64,000 bases of DNA from Planctomycetaceae bacterium (GCA_018660825.1 JABJJO010000014.1:1-64000); one strand, 5' to 3'. Positions 17,321 through 27,398 are shown, numbered from the stretch's first letter. Numbers and translations: made by a program. The notes: a model not told the origin generated them from the sequence alone.

Positions 17321-20032
17321 CTAATTAGGTGCGAGGATGCGAGTGGTGTCACTTACCGTAAGCGGTGTGGCGAGTTCAGTTGCGGAAACGGTCACGGTGA
17401 GTTTATGGATTCCAGTTGCAACTGCTTTGACATGTATCTTATATGGAATGATTTTTTGGTTAGGTTCCAGCGATTTAATAACGGGTAACGTCGCACTGAG
17501 ATGATTTTTGGCAACGGACTCACTGAGTTGTTGTTCCGTCACAGTTGAGTGTTCAATCGCAGTAATAATCATTCCTGTGGGTGCGGAAACTTTGATTTCG
17601 ATATTGGAAGCGGATGAGTTACCGGTGTTCTGTAAATACAGAAAAAATGTATTTGGACTTCCTTTTTCAATGGGTTCACTAAGAACCGCTAATTTCAGTT
17701 GCAGTTTTGGTGGTGCTGCCGACTCTGGCGGAATGACGGGTTCATTAAGGTGACCGAGATCAGCAGCAGGGTCGAGCGATGGTTTTTCCTCGGCAGGTTC
17801 GCTGCCGTCGGGTGAGAGATCCAGTGGATTGATTTCCGGTGTCGCTGTGATTTGAATTGGAATCTGTTTTTTGATCGCTTCAAGTCCATCCCCAATAACT
17901 CGCAATTGAATCTTCTCGCCATCGCTTTTTTGCGTAGCTAAGCTCTGAATTATGAGCGTGTGAGATTGAGCGGGTGCCAGCGTGGGGATATCTAAAATAA
18001 TAGCTTGGCCCCGACGATGGTGCCCTTCGCTGGCCAACTGAGATTTCAAAGAAGCAGGTAACAAAACGTCGATAGCGATGTTTGTGATGGGGTTGTTAGA
18101 TTGGTTTGTGACGCGGAAACGATGTGTGTTTGTCGAGTTGTTGGCGAACTGCAGGGGACCTTTCATGGTTACGGCGAGGCTATCGGTGCTTGCTTTGGGC
18201 AGATTGTCCGATGTGCCGTTGTGAGGTGTTACCTGTACGCAAGTTTCCTTATCGATGGTGAGCCCGGTTGCGAGCGTTGCCCGCAATTGATGACATAGTG
18301 TACCGGATTGTGTGATACGTAGAGATAGTTTCTTAACCATCGTTTGACCTGGTTGGATATTAGTCGCTTGAAAACCGACCTTACGAATGGTTGGGTTACC
18401 CTGTGGGTTGGTTCGTGAGACATGAATGAACCCAGGACCAAGTGTTTGTACGAGTTGGACTCGGTCAATGGGTCGGTTCGATCGATTGTGCATCAATATT
18501 TGATATTCGGCTATCTCGTTGAGGTGTGCAGTTTCGGGACCTGTTATCTTAATTTCTAATGGAGATTGAATTATTTTAGTGACCGTTTGTGATGATGATT
18601 CGAGTCCCTCTTGGCAGGTCACCGCAAGTACTTGTTCAATCGAACCAACTTCATTAGCCTGATATTCGATGGTCATTTGCTTTTGTGTGCGGGGTGGGAT
18701 GTCCCCGAGATTCCAGGAAGCTTGGCGGCCAATGATGTTTGCAAGGGGGTTACTCGATACTACGTTGACAGCAAATGGTAAGGTCTGAGTCAGCGTGACG
18801 TTTGTAGCTGTTTGGTTCCCAGGATTAGTGACGGAAACTTGTAACCGGATCGGTTTTCCAATCTCAGCAGCTGTTGGTCCCGTGGCTGAAATATTCAGAG
18901 CGGGGGCGTTCCACATAACGTGTGCTGAAGATGCGCCGATTACCATATCTGGGGTTTGTTGCGTTGTATTGGCTGGACGGATGATCTCGATGAGCACTTG
19001 GACGCTACCCGCTTGAGTTTGGTTAGATGTGACGCGAACAGCAGCTTGGCCAAGGTCATTGCTATGGACGTCGATTGAATCGAGCTGTTCGTTGTTTTGT
19101 GCCGTTGATAGTGTGGCTTGGCGGTTACTGATGATGCGATAGCGCACGATGTAATCTGTAAGTGGTGTGTTGTCAGATTTTCGCATCACCGATGTCGTCA
19201 GTATTGGCTGTGTACCTACGGGAATTGAAAGCGATGTAGGGAATTTCCATTGAACATCGACCCAATGCACGTGGATGTCTCGATATTGTTTATCCCATTC
19301 TGTTTCGGTCGAAGCTCCCACTAGGATTTTTGTCGTGCCGACCTGTTCAGCACTTATTGTGATCCAACTTTCTCCACGTGATACGGTGACATCGTCCATA
19401 AGAGTCGTGGTGTCATTGTGGACAAGTTCAGCGCGTTCCGCGGAGATCGTGTGGGCGTAGGTGTCCGTTACTTGGTTACCATATTTTGGGAATAACCAGC
19501 GAAAGCCATTGGGATTACCACCGCCGGCAGATTCAAATCTTGCCTGACTACCCGCGGGTTCTGGTGCAATCGTCCATTCCAACTTTCGCCCAATTCGTAG
19601 CTTGCCTTCTCGACCTCGTAGACCTGCTTTAAGAACAACGGCGCTGCCCACGGGTGCGGTTATTGCTTTTGACGATATCCACAAACTGCCTGGGCGTGTT
19701 GCTTGGTTTGCTACTGCTGATGGTGTTTGTTGTGATTTGAATTTATTTTCAGAATCTGCAAATGACGCCGGTGGCGCAGGTTTTTCAAAGGCGGGCTTCG
19801 GGAACGGGTTGGGGAAGTTTCCTACTTGTTCGGTATCGCGGAAGGGATGTGTAATCGTGGTCGATTGTTCTGGTTGAAATAATCGAGCACCACTGGGATC
19901 AATTTTTGGAAAACGCCACGGTGAACATCCAGCAAACACAGTAAGACAAACCACTAACGCTAAACAGCAGATGTTGTTCAAGAGTAACCGCAAAGGTATA
20001 TTTTCAGTTTTGGATGGTGTTGCCTGGCACAT
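17321..20032 (-). CDS. Large exported DUF11-repeat surface protein (putative lipoprotein)
   Basis: A 903-residue exported protein. The N-terminus has a hydrophobic stretch (LLLNNICCLALVVCLTVFAGCSPW) with a lipobox-like FAGC, so lipid anchoring is possible though Phe at -3 is atypical. From about residue 385 there are at least four domains of about 110 residues of the DUF11/CARDB type, each with a 'VTNPGNQTATNVTLTQTLP' pattern (around 400, 510, 640, 790). The part at 110-370 is beta-rich and Ig-like. Acidic, Pro-rich linkers (EPAEEKPSLDPAAD) separate the last units. Such proteins are extracellular stalks or adhesins; no enzymatic domain was seen. It is divergent from the gene at 20378 across a 345-bp region. 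Confidence 0.85.
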   Translation of the reverse strand: MCQATPSKTENIPLRLLLNNICCLALVVCLTVFAGCSPWRFPKIDPSGARLFQPEQSTTITHPFRDTEQVGNFPNPFPKPAFEKPAPPASFADSENKFKSQQTPSAVANQATRPGSLWISSKAITAPVGSAVVLKAGLRGREGKLRIGRKLEWTIAPEPAGSQARFESAGGGNPNGFRWLFPKYGNQVTDTYAHTISAERAELVHNDTTTLMDDVTVSRGESWITISAEQVGTTKILVGASTETEWDKQYRDIHVHWVDVQWKFPTSLSIPVGTQPILTTSVMRKSDNTPLTDYIVRYRIISNRQATLSTAQNNEQLDSIDVHSNDLGQAAVRVTSNQTQAGSVQVLIEIIRPANTTQQTPDMVIGASSAHVMWNAPALNISATGPTAAEIGKPIRLQVSVTNPGNQTATNVTLTQTLPFAVNVVSSNPLANIIGRQASWNLGDIPPRTQKQMTIEYQANEVGSIEQVLAVTCQEGLESSSQTVTKIIQSPLEIKITGPETAHLNEIAEYQILMHNRSNRPIDRVQLVQTLGPGFIHVSRTNPQGNPTIRKVGFQATNIQPGQTMVKKLSLRITQSGTLCHQLRATLATGLTIDKETCVQVTPHNGTSDNLPKASTDSLAVTMKGPLQFANNSTNTHRFRVTNQSNNPITNIAIDVLLPASLKSQLASEGHHRRGQAIILDIPTLAPAQSHTLIIQSLATQKSDGEKIQLRVIGDGLEAIKKQIPIQITATPEINPLDLSPDGSEPAEEKPSLDPAADLGHLNEPVIPPESAAPPKLQLKLAVLSEPIEKGSPNTFFLYLQNTGNSSASNIEIKVSAPTGMIITAIEHSTVTEQQLSESVAKNHLSATLPVIKSLEPNQKIIPYKIHVKAVATGIHKLTVTVSATELATPLTVSDTTRILAPN

Positions 20033-20377
20033 TGCGTTGTGTTGGTGGAGGAGAGGAAAAAATAAAGAAAAACAGCATTCGTATTATTCGTGAAAAGGGC
20101 ATTGGGAGGTAAGACGAGTTTTAGGCGAATTCGCCTTATTATCAAATAAAATAAGGAAAACAGTTAGTTCAGGGGGATTTGATAGCTAAGTTGAACTTGT
20201 GGAAATCGGTAATCTGGGAAAGAATACTGTGCGGTTTGGTGTTGAATTGTTTGTAGATGACAGATTCACAGCCAAACGAGCGTTACATGTTGAAATTTCA
20301 ATGTGTTGGATGTAATGAACGAGAGCCGATCGATCTTTTATAGGGTCATATACAAAAAGGATTTTGGGAGTATAAGA
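20033..20377. other. Divergent promoter region, 345 bp
   Basis: This AT-rich spacer separates the minus-strand DUF11 gene and the plus-strand gene starting at 20378. It holds the promoters for both and a perfect palindrome (next entry). A GGGAG at about 20366-20370 serves the start at 20378. No gene of its own is supported. Confidence 0.55.
20123..20136. promoter_or_regulatory. Perfect palindrome, candidate operator
   Basis: The 14-base palindrome AGGCGAATTCGCCT lies about 90 bases from the minus-strand start and 240 bases from the plus-strand start. It is an uninterrupted dyad in an otherwise AT-rich divergent promoter region. A dimeric regulator site is possible; no family is assigned. Confidence 0.4.
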
Positions 20378-22495
20378 ATGACGCGTAGAGTAGTTGAGAA
20401 AATATCGTATGGTTTGATACTGTTAGTGGTGGGTCTTGTCGGTCCACAAAGTGCGACAGGGGATGATCTTGCTGACGCCATCAAGCAAACAGAATCAACT
20501 TCACGGCGGTTAATCGACGTGCAAAAAAAGGACCGTTGGAGAGATGAATTAAAGTCTGCGCTGGATTACGATCAGCTCAGCGCTGTTTTAAGTAAAGGTA
20601 AGGCAGCTCGAAAATCAGAAATCATTGCTATTCGCGATCATTATATTAGTGCTCTTCCAGGGCTGTCTAAAAAGCATAAGTTATTGGCAGAACAGACACG
20701 ACAAGGGTTGGAGAGTTGGGTTCAGGCGCTGCCTTCTTTGAATTTGCAGCAGATACTGACGAAGCTCAAATCTAATCCACCTAAATATGTAGCGTTAACA
20801 TCACAACAGGTTTCCGCTCATCGGCAGGCACTTGATACAGCAGTTGGAAAGCTAACTTCCTATTTAAAGACCAAGGGTGGAGATTTTGATTGGAATTCCC
20901 AAATCCATTGGGACGGATTATTGGCAGAATTAGCCAAGACTGATCCTAATTTAGAGATATTGGATCGGTCGTTAAAGGGATTCTTTGGGCCGGATGTCGA
21001 AGGACTAGAGCAATCGGAGTTTATTCAGCTACGTACGACATTGCGGGCATATATGAATGCAATTTACTTTACCAATAACACCAAGAGTGAGCAGATGTTT
21101 GAAGTCCAAGTTACTCGTCTCGTTGAGAGCTTGACAAACTATTTGGAAACACCGGACAACGAAAATGCGTGGAAAATAGGGCGAGTTATTGGCTGGCTCG
21201 AACGAGCGGAACAGGTAGCAAATCTACGTAATGAAGTTCGTTACCATTTTTTCCAACCCAATATTTTCTTGCATATATCTCAACATCTAATATCTTCCGG
21301 TGAAAAACGAATCGTCGATCAGACTCAGAATATTTCACAGGTCGTAAAGGGTGTGCCTGTAAAGGGAGTGGCAACGATGAAGGGGCAAGTCTCATTTGCG
21401 TTAGCAGAGAACAGTCAGCGGGCAACGATTAACGTGATGATGGATGGCACGATTTTAAGCAAAAATGTAGCAGAAAAATCAGGTGTGACTGTGAACACGA
21501 ACGGAACAACGACAGTTCATGCAGAAAAAAGAATATCGTTTGATAAGAACGGATTCACAAATTCTCCGGCAACAGCGAAAGCAACAACCAAGCTTGAATT
21601 AGGTAGTATTGATGCTCCTTCATCGGCCTATGAGTCCATTGCCAAAACGAAGTTTATTAAAGGTCGGTCGGATAATGAAGAGGCAGCATCTCAGTTGTCG
21701 GTGGATTCCGTGACCAAGGAAATGGATGCCAATGTATTAGAAATGCTTAGTGATATCATCGACGGATACAAAACCAAAATCCGTGATCCGTTGCTCCGGC
21801 GAGGTGGATTTCCCGAGCAGTTCAATACATCGTCGACTAAAGAGCTTGTCAATTTACAACTGTTACAGACTGGTCGTTATCAGCTTGCTGCGTCCTCAGA
21901 ACCGCCGGCGCTGAATAAGAATACAGATGTGTCGTTGAGGTTACACGAGTCGTTTGTGCGCAACTTTACCGAAGTTGTACTTGGTGGTGTAGAGTTGACC
22001 GACGAGAAATTGGTTGAACATATGACTCGATTTGGAGCGGAAATTCCGGATGAATTGAAAACCGGATCGGGCAAAAAGAGTTGGGCTATAACATTCTCTA
22101 GTACACAACCGATTAGCGTTGGATTTCGCAATCAGCAAATTGTAATCGCTATTCAAGGGCAGCAGTTTCGTGACGGTAAACGATTGATTAAGGAGCCTAT
22201 TCGAATTGCTGCGACATATAATGTCGAAAAGACGGAGACTGGAATGCGGTTACAACGTGATGGTGATGTGGCAGTTGACTTTCTTGCCCGCAAAACATTG
22301 ACGGCCATTCAAGTTGCTACAAAAACCGTAATGAGCAAGAAATTCAATGCTCTGTTTAAAGATGACATTGTTGGCCAAGGTGGAATCAAACTACCGGGAC
22401 AATGGGAGAATGCTGGAAATCTTATTTTACAGCAACTCGGCGCAAATAATGGTTGGCTAATGTTGTCTTACAATCTAGGTAAGCCGAGCGAATAG
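20378..22495 (+). CDS. Secreted hypothetical protein
   Basis: About 705 residues from ATG 20378, selected because GGGAG precedes it and a signal peptide then begins directly (MTRRVVEKISYGLILLVVGLVG, cleavage near GDD). The N-terminal third is charged and helical; the middle has a beta-rich stretch with repeated short Thr/Val strands (residues about 330-420); the C-terminal half includes a VEKTETGMRLQRDGDVAVDFL strand region. No known domain was recognised. Length and context look like a planctomycete-specific exported protein. A small cytoplasmic-type gene follows after about 160 bases; nothing clearly indicates a shared role. Confidence 0.75.
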   Translation: MTRRVVEKISYGLILLVVGLVGPQSATGDDLADAIKQTESTSRRLIDVQKKDRWRDELKSALDYDQLSAVLSKGKAARKSEIIAIRDHYISALPGLSKKHKLLAEQTRQGLESWVQALPSLNLQQILTKLKSNPPKYVALTSQQVSAHRQALDTAVGKLTSYLKTKGGDFDWNSQIHWDGLLAELAKTDPNLEILDRSLKGFFGPDVEGLEQSEFIQLRTTLRAYMNAIYFTNNTKSEQMFEVQVTRLVESLTNYLETPDNENAWKIGRVIGWLERAEQVANLRNEVRYHFFQPNIFLHISQHLISSGEKRIVDQTQNISQVVKGVPVKGVATMKGQVSFALAENSQRATINVMMDGTILSKNVAEKSGVTVNTNGTTTVHAEKRISFDKNGFTNSPATAKATTKLELGSIDAPSSAYESIAKTKFIKGRSDNEEAASQLSVDSVTKEMDANVLEMLSDIIDGYKTKIRDPLLRRGGFPEQFNTSSTKELVNLQLLQTGRYQLAASSEPPALNKNTDVSLRLHESFVRNFTEVVLGGVELTDEKLVEHMTRFGAEIPDELKTGSGKKSWAITFSSTQPISVGFRNQQIVIAIQGQQFRDGKRLIKEPIRIAATYNVEKTETGMRLQRDGDVAVDFLARKTLTAIQVATKTVMSKKFNALFKDDIVGQGGIKLPGQWENAGNLILQQLGANNGWLMLSYNLGKPSE

Positions 22496-22654
22496 GGTTA
22501 GGAGTTTGTTTCCGAATGTTAGCTAGGCCGCGGTGCGGGTAGTATTTCAATCCGGAATGCATATGTTTTGTGCCGGTCTTATGTGGCGAACATGTATCGC
22601 TAGTGGTATCTTAACGGTCACAGGTACTCTCTTTAGATATAGGTTGCGAGTGTG

Positions 22655-23131
22655 ATGGACAGATGGGTTGAAATATCGTTCGATTGTCTCCCGTTGCGTA
22701 GCGTTGGGCGTGTGGATGCTCCGTTAGACGCCTCACCCAAGTATCAGCGTCGCTGTGAGCTAGTGAAATTGGCTATTGAGCGGCATGGTGCATTTAATAC
22801 CTATTATTTGTACGCGGGGCAAGCCGTTTACCACCTAACCAATGACGCACAACTTGGAATGCTACAATTCTCATTTGAGGGAACCGTGCTCACCAACCCA
22901 AGTGATGATCAAACGAAACGAGTTGATTTACAGGTTCAATTAGAGGGTGACGTTTGTGATTGGTTAACCCAGCCAATTGTGCAATGGTTTGAGAAATGTG
23001 TGCGAGAAGCTGTGAAAATCGAGTTTGATCGCTATATCGCTGCTGGAGACTTACAAGAAACGCGTGACCGCATTGAAAAAATCACTTCTGAATCGGATGA
23101 AGCAGGCGGTTTTCTCGGAATGTATCTCTAA
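22655..23131 (+). CDS. Conserved hypothetical protein
   Basis: A protein of about 158 residues with no signal peptide or membrane segment; a GTG three bases earlier (22652) is an alternative start. The sequence is compact and well mixed (MDRWVEISFDCLPLRSVGRVDAPLDASPKY..., an LYAGQAVYHLTNDAQLGMLQFSFEG strand region and an acidic C-terminal helix). Its composition and lack of low complexity suggest a folded soluble protein. I recognise no domain. AGGTTGCGAG just before the start may serve as a ribosome-binding site. The gap to the following TolC-family gene is 212 bases. Confidence 0.75.
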   Translation: MDRWVEISFDCLPLRSVGRVDAPLDASPKYQRRCELVKLAIERHGAFNTYYLYAGQAVYHLTNDAQLGMLQFSFEGTVLTNPSDDQTKRVDLQVQLEGDVCDWLTQPIVQWFEKCVREAVKIEFDRYIAAGDLQETRDRIEKITSESDEAGGFLGMYL

Positions 23132-23343
23132 AATTCTGTGGCAATCAAATACCAAAAACTAAGCTCTATCAGTGTTTTGGTACAAGTTTCTCAATATCAC
23201 GGACGATTTCAGCTCTACCATTTAACGCAAAACTGTTACGGATTGCATATTTTGCACCTGTTTTACAGTAGATGGTTATGCAGGGGGGGCATATATCAAC
23301 TGATTCGGTATGTCGAATCAGAAAATAATGGAACCTTATATTT

Positions 23344-25434
23344 GTGCTGTTATCGCTAGGTAAAATTGTGCCCTCGACTGTCAAACATCAATTTAGCCCC
23401 ACATTATGGCTACTATTCGTAATTAGTATGCTGACTGGGTGCACTGCATCACAAACGTCATATTTACGTGAACGTGGCGAATTGTCCCACTACGTCGATA
23501 GTGAGCTTAAAATTGAATATCCGGATCTTGACCATCAACCAATTACAGAAGTCGCTCAGACGCGTGCGCCTATTTCGCTAAGTAAACCAGATTTTGATAA
23601 ACCGTGGGAGTTATCGCTTCAGGAAGTGGTACAAACCGCACTCAAGAACAGCAAAGTTATTCGCAACCTAGGTTCCGTTACACCTTTTGGCTTTGCCGAT
23701 GGTTTGTCAGGTCGAACAGCAGGTGCCGCGACAGTATACGATCCAGCGATTTTTGAGACGGATCCGCAAAGCGGCGTACAAGCGGCTCTTTCCGCATTCG
23801 ACGCTCAATTCACAACGAGTATGTTTTGGCAGAAGACGGACCGACCTCAGAATGTGAATGATAGCGATTTCGGATTTTCACCGGTCAATTTCAAGCAAGA
23901 TTTAGGCACCATTGATGTCGCCTTGACCAAGCGGGCCGCCACAGGCACTCAGTTTACACTTAGAAACCAAACAATCTATGATGCCAACAATCGAGGGTTT
24001 GGGCGAGCGTTGCCTTCAGATTGGTTTACCGCAATTGAAGGCGAGATTACGCAACCGTTACTGCGAGGTAATGGAACGATGGTGAATCGTATTCCAGTCA
24101 TGATTTCCAGAATAAACACTGATGTGAGCCTTACTATATTCGAAACAAGTGTTCGCAATATGGTGATGGATGTCGAGAATACCTATTGGGATTTGTATAC
24201 AGCTTACCGCAATCTCGAAGCCAGTCGTATTGCTCGAGATAGTGCACAGGTCACATGGAAAATAGCCTACGAAAAGTTCGTGGGTGGTATTGAAACAGCC
24301 CAAGCTGAAGCCCAGTCTCAGGAGCAATATTTTTTCTTCCAAGCTCAGGTTGAAACAGCTTGGAATGATTTGATGCGGGCAGAACAAAGTTTACGTTGGT
24401 TGATGGGACTTACGGCATCCGACGGACGCGTCATTCGGCCATCTCAAGAGCCAACCCAAGCTAAGGTAGTGTTTGATTGGCAAGAATCGCATGAAGAAGC
24501 GTTATTGCGAAGTGTGGAATTACGACAGCAAAAATGGGCCATTAAACGTCGCCAATTGGAGTTAAAGCTCGCACGACATAATACCTTACCACAAGTTAAC
24601 TTAGTTGCCTTATATCGTTGGTTAGGTTATGGCGACGAACTCATTAGCGCGGAACCAAATGGTTTGAAATTTGTTGCTCCGGGTTCAACGGCATGGGAGG
24701 GATTAACCGATGGCAATCACCAAGAACTGCGAATTGGAATTGATATTAGGCCACCTCGAATTGGTGCTCGCCAAGAACTCGCCGCTGTCCGCAACGCTCA
24801 ACTTAATCTGAAACGTGATATGGTTCGCTTGGATGATATGGAGCTCAATACATCACACTTATTAGCAACGGCTATGAAAAATTTGGACTACAATCATCGC
24901 CAAGCTCAATTGCATTACAATCGTTGGTCAATTTCACAGAAAGAAGTTGATTCAGCTGTGGCCCTTTACAAAGGCGGTAAGACAACGCTTGATCAGGTCT
25001 TGCAAGCACAACGACGACACGCTCAAGCTCAAACAGATTATTACCGAGTATTGGGTGCTTACACCAAAGCGATCGCTGACGTTCATTTCCGCAAGGGAAC
25101 ACTACTGGAGTATAACGATATTCAGCTATCCGAAGGTGCCTGGCCTGGTAAAGCATATGCGGATGCGATGGATCGTGCCCGCCAACGTGATGCGAGCCGA
25201 TATTTAGATTATGGATTTACTCGTCCCGGTGTGATTAGCCGCGGAACGTTGGAAACACTTGCGACGCAAGATTTAGCAGATGCAGTGGAACCCGCTGCTG
25301 ATGCTATTGACGATGCTGGTGGAAGTGAAGGTGAGGACAAATCTGATAAGCCCACATTGCCTTCTGCACCGGTATTAGATTTTAGCCCCGCGCTACCAAC
25401 GCCGGCGAAACCGACCTCAGAATCTGATATTTAG
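23344..25434 (+). CDS. TolC-family outer-membrane efflux lipoprotein
   Basis: A 696-residue TolC-family (OEP) protein. Residues about 18-35 are a lipoprotein signal (LLFVISMLTGC, lipobox LTGC), so the mature form is probably acylated. Two OEP-type helical repeats are visible, including VENTYWDLYTAYRNLEASRIA and a later VDSAVALYKGGKTTLDQVLQAQRR with FRKGTLLEYN. These build the trimeric outer-membrane and periplasmic tunnel of RND or type I export systems. The GTG at 23344 is used; GTG 23368 has a closer AGGT and may be the true start. The C-terminal 70 residues are acidic and Pro-rich. No inner-membrane pump gene is adjacent. Confidence 0.9.
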   Translation: MLLSLGKIVPSTVKHQFSPTLWLLFVISMLTGCTASQTSYLRERGELSHYVDSELKIEYPDLDHQPITEVAQTRAPISLSKPDFDKPWELSLQEVVQTALKNSKVIRNLGSVTPFGFADGLSGRTAGAATVYDPAIFETDPQSGVQAALSAFDAQFTTSMFWQKTDRPQNVNDSDFGFSPVNFKQDLGTIDVALTKRAATGTQFTLRNQTIYDANNRGFGRALPSDWFTAIEGEITQPLLRGNGTMVNRIPVMISRINTDVSLTIFETSVRNMVMDVENTYWDLYTAYRNLEASRIARDSAQVTWKIAYEKFVGGIETAQAEAQSQEQYFFFQAQVETAWNDLMRAEQSLRWLMGLTASDGRVIRPSQEPTQAKVVFDWQESHEEALLRSVELRQQKWAIKRRQLELKLARHNTLPQVNLVALYRWLGYGDELISAEPNGLKFVAPGSTAWEGLTDGNHQELRIGIDIRPPRIGARQELAAVRNAQLNLKRDMVRLDDMELNTSHLLATAMKNLDYNHRQAQLHYNRWSISQKEVDSAVALYKGGKTTLDQVLQAQRRHAQAQTDYYRVLGAYTKAIADVHFRKGTLLEYNDIQLSEGAWPGKAYADAMDRARQRDASRYLDYGFTRPGVISRGTLETLATQDLADAVEPAADAIDDAGGSEGEDKSDKPTLPSAPVLDFSPALPTPAKPTSESDI

Positions 25435-25560
25435 ACAAGTGGCGTACGTTGTGCGTTTTTCCTTTTAAACGTGAATGCTCGTAGATAGTTCTCATGGCGC
25501 CCTAGATGTGTTAAAACAGTGTTGGTTTATGCACGCATGCAACAGGGGATTAACTAATAC

Positions 25561-26184
25561 ATGTTTGTTAGTTTTGATGGTACTGACGGGGTTGGGAAAT
25601 CTACTCAGATCGAACTTTTTACACAATGGCTGAGCAGCCTGGGGTGTGAATACGTCTTTTGCCGAGATCCAGGAAGCACAGCCCTTGGCGATGCATTGCG
25701 TGATATATTATTGCAAAAACATGATATGGCGATCGACCGTCGCAGCGAAATGTTTCTGTATATGACAGCTCGTACTCAGTTGGTTGAGGAGATTATTAAG
25801 CCGGCACTGGCTGAGGAAAAGTTAGTGGTGTGTGATCGGTATTTATTAGCAAATATTGTTTATCAAGGCCATGCTGGTGGATTGGACCCTGAGTTGGTAC
25901 GCCGAGTTGGCGAAGTGGCAACACAAGGCATTCGGCCAGCACTAACATTTGTACTCGACATGGATGTGACAGCGGCGCGCCATAGAATGGATCGCGAATT
26001 AGACCGTATTGAGTCCCAGGGGTTAGGCTATATGGAACGCGTACGGCAGGGGTTTCTTCAGGAAGCGGCACGTTATCCTGACGAGATTCAGGTAATTGAT
26101 GCGAATCGAACGATCGACGAAATTCAGGCGGAAATCCAACAGGTTGCCGCAGCACGATTGAACTTACCATCACGGAGCATTTGA
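25561..26184 (+). CDS. tmk: Thymidylate kinase
   Basis: A 207-residue dTMP kinase: P-loop DGTDGVGKST at residues 6-15, RDPGST at 35-40 (the usual REPGGT with changes), and DRYLLANIVYQG at 92-103 (the DRY...YQG motif). It phosphorylates dTMP to dTDP in the cytoplasm, an essential step of DNA precursor synthesis. holB begins five bases after the stop, a common pairing in bacteria. The preceding 126-bp gap probably carries the promoter. Confidence 0.95.
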   Translation: MFVSFDGTDGVGKSTQIELFTQWLSSLGCEYVFCRDPGSTALGDALRDILLQKHDMAIDRRSEMFLYMTARTQLVEEIIKPALAEEKLVVCDRYLLANIVYQGHAGGLDPELVRRVGEVATQGIRPALTFVLDMDVTAARHRMDRELDRIESQGLGYMERVRQGFLQEAARYPDEIQVIDANRTIDEIQAEIQQVAAARLNLPSRSI

Positions 26185-26189
26185 TTTAG

Positions 26190-27377
26190 ATGAGTTGGCA
26201 GGGAATTGTCGGACATGACAAACAAGCTGATTTTTTTCGCTGCAACCTTGAACAGGGCAGGTTGGGTTCAAGTTTTTTGTTCTTAGGATCTACCGGAATT
26301 GGCAAACGCAAGTTCGCTTTAAAGTTAGCACAATCGCTTTTCTGCCAACAGAACGATACGGCCCAGTTGCAACCGTGTGGTGATTGTCCGGCGTGCCGAC
26401 AAGTTCTTGCCGACACGCATCCAGATTTGCATCTAATTGGCGTGGATCGAGCTCATGGAAAACGATCTATTATCAAGGCACAGTTGGTTGGTGGGAAGAA
26501 ATCTACTGCTCATGAAAGCAATCAAGACTTGGAGCAGCACCCGTCACCACCTTCAAGAGCAGATCCAACAGCGATGACACCGGGTTTTGATATTCAATCG
26601 AGTGATTTATCGACGCACTATCAGGGGCTGTGCTATCAGTTGAATTTGAAACCGGCTCAAGCGAGTCGTCAAATTGCCATAATCGACGATGCCGATTGTA
26701 TGCAAGACGAAGCGGCTAATGCATTATTGAAGACACTAGAAGAGCCACCGGCAGGTTCGGTATTGATTCTGATTGCCAGCAATCCTCAACAAATCCTGAC
26801 AACCATTCACTCCCGCTGCCAAATCATACTATTTCAAACACTCTCAGATGAACAAGTTAAGCAAGTGTTGCTCGATAACGGCGCTGTCGAGACAGAGGAC
26901 CAAGCAAGGGTGTTGGCAAGTCTTGCGGGCGGGAGTGTTGAAGTCGCCTTAGGTGCAGTGGATGGCAAGTTGGTGGAGTTGCGGCAAGAGGTGTGTGATT
27001 TGCTGCCAGTGTTTTCTCAAACACCCCAGCGTTTAGCCTCTGTGGTGGAATCGTACGTTAGTGCCCCCAAAGACAGTTCCGCGCAACGTGAGTGTTTTCA
27101 ACAAGCCGCAGACGTTATTCTGAAAGTGTTCCATCTGATGTTGTTGCAACGAACGGGAGTTGAATATTCAGCAGACCAGATCGCTCAATCGACTGTGACA
27201 ACGATGCTGCAGAATTGGAGAGGTGACGAAGAAACAATTATTGCCTGTATTGACCGTACACTTGATGCTGTGACACAACTCAATGCGAATGCAAATATCA
27301 AAACACTAGTAGATGCCTGGATTGATGACTTAGCTCAAATTCACATATGTGGTGGATATATGGTACCGGATTTGTAG
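26190..27377 (+). CDS. holB: DNA polymerase III delta-prime subunit
   Basis: A 395-residue AAA+ clamp-loader subunit. Features: LFLGSTGIGKRKFALKLAQSLFC (degenerate Walker A at residues about 33-41), a zinc module with Cys52, Cys63, Cys66 and Cys69, a Walker B-like IIDDADCMQDEAANALLKTLEEPP at 165-188 and SRCQ sensor 1. Delta-prime opens the sliding clamp in the clamp loader together with delta and tau/gamma. Between residues about 101 and 143 lies a Ser/His/Pro-rich insertion absent in typical members, just before the YQLNLKPAQASRQIAIIDDAD block. The gene starts five bases after tmk and ends at the strong terminator at 27399. Confidence 0.93.
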   Translation: MSWQGIVGHDKQADFFRCNLEQGRLGSSFLFLGSTGIGKRKFALKLAQSLFCQQNDTAQLQPCGDCPACRQVLADTHPDLHLIGVDRAHGKRSIIKAQLVGGKKSTAHESNQDLEQHPSPPSRADPTAMTPGFDIQSSDLSTHYQGLCYQLNLKPAQASRQIAIIDDADCMQDEAANALLKTLEEPPAGSVLILIASNPQQILTTIHSRCQIILFQTLSDEQVKQVLLDNGAVETEDQARVLASLAGGSVEVALGAVDGKLVELRQEVCDLLPVFSQTPQRLASVVESYVSAPKDSSAQRECFQQAADVILKVFHLMLLQRTGVEYSADQIAQSTVTTMLQNWRGDEETIIACIDRTLDAVTQLNANANIKTLVDAWIDDLAQIHICGGYMVPDL

Positions 27378-27398
27378 TGGTTCTAATTAACTCAATAA

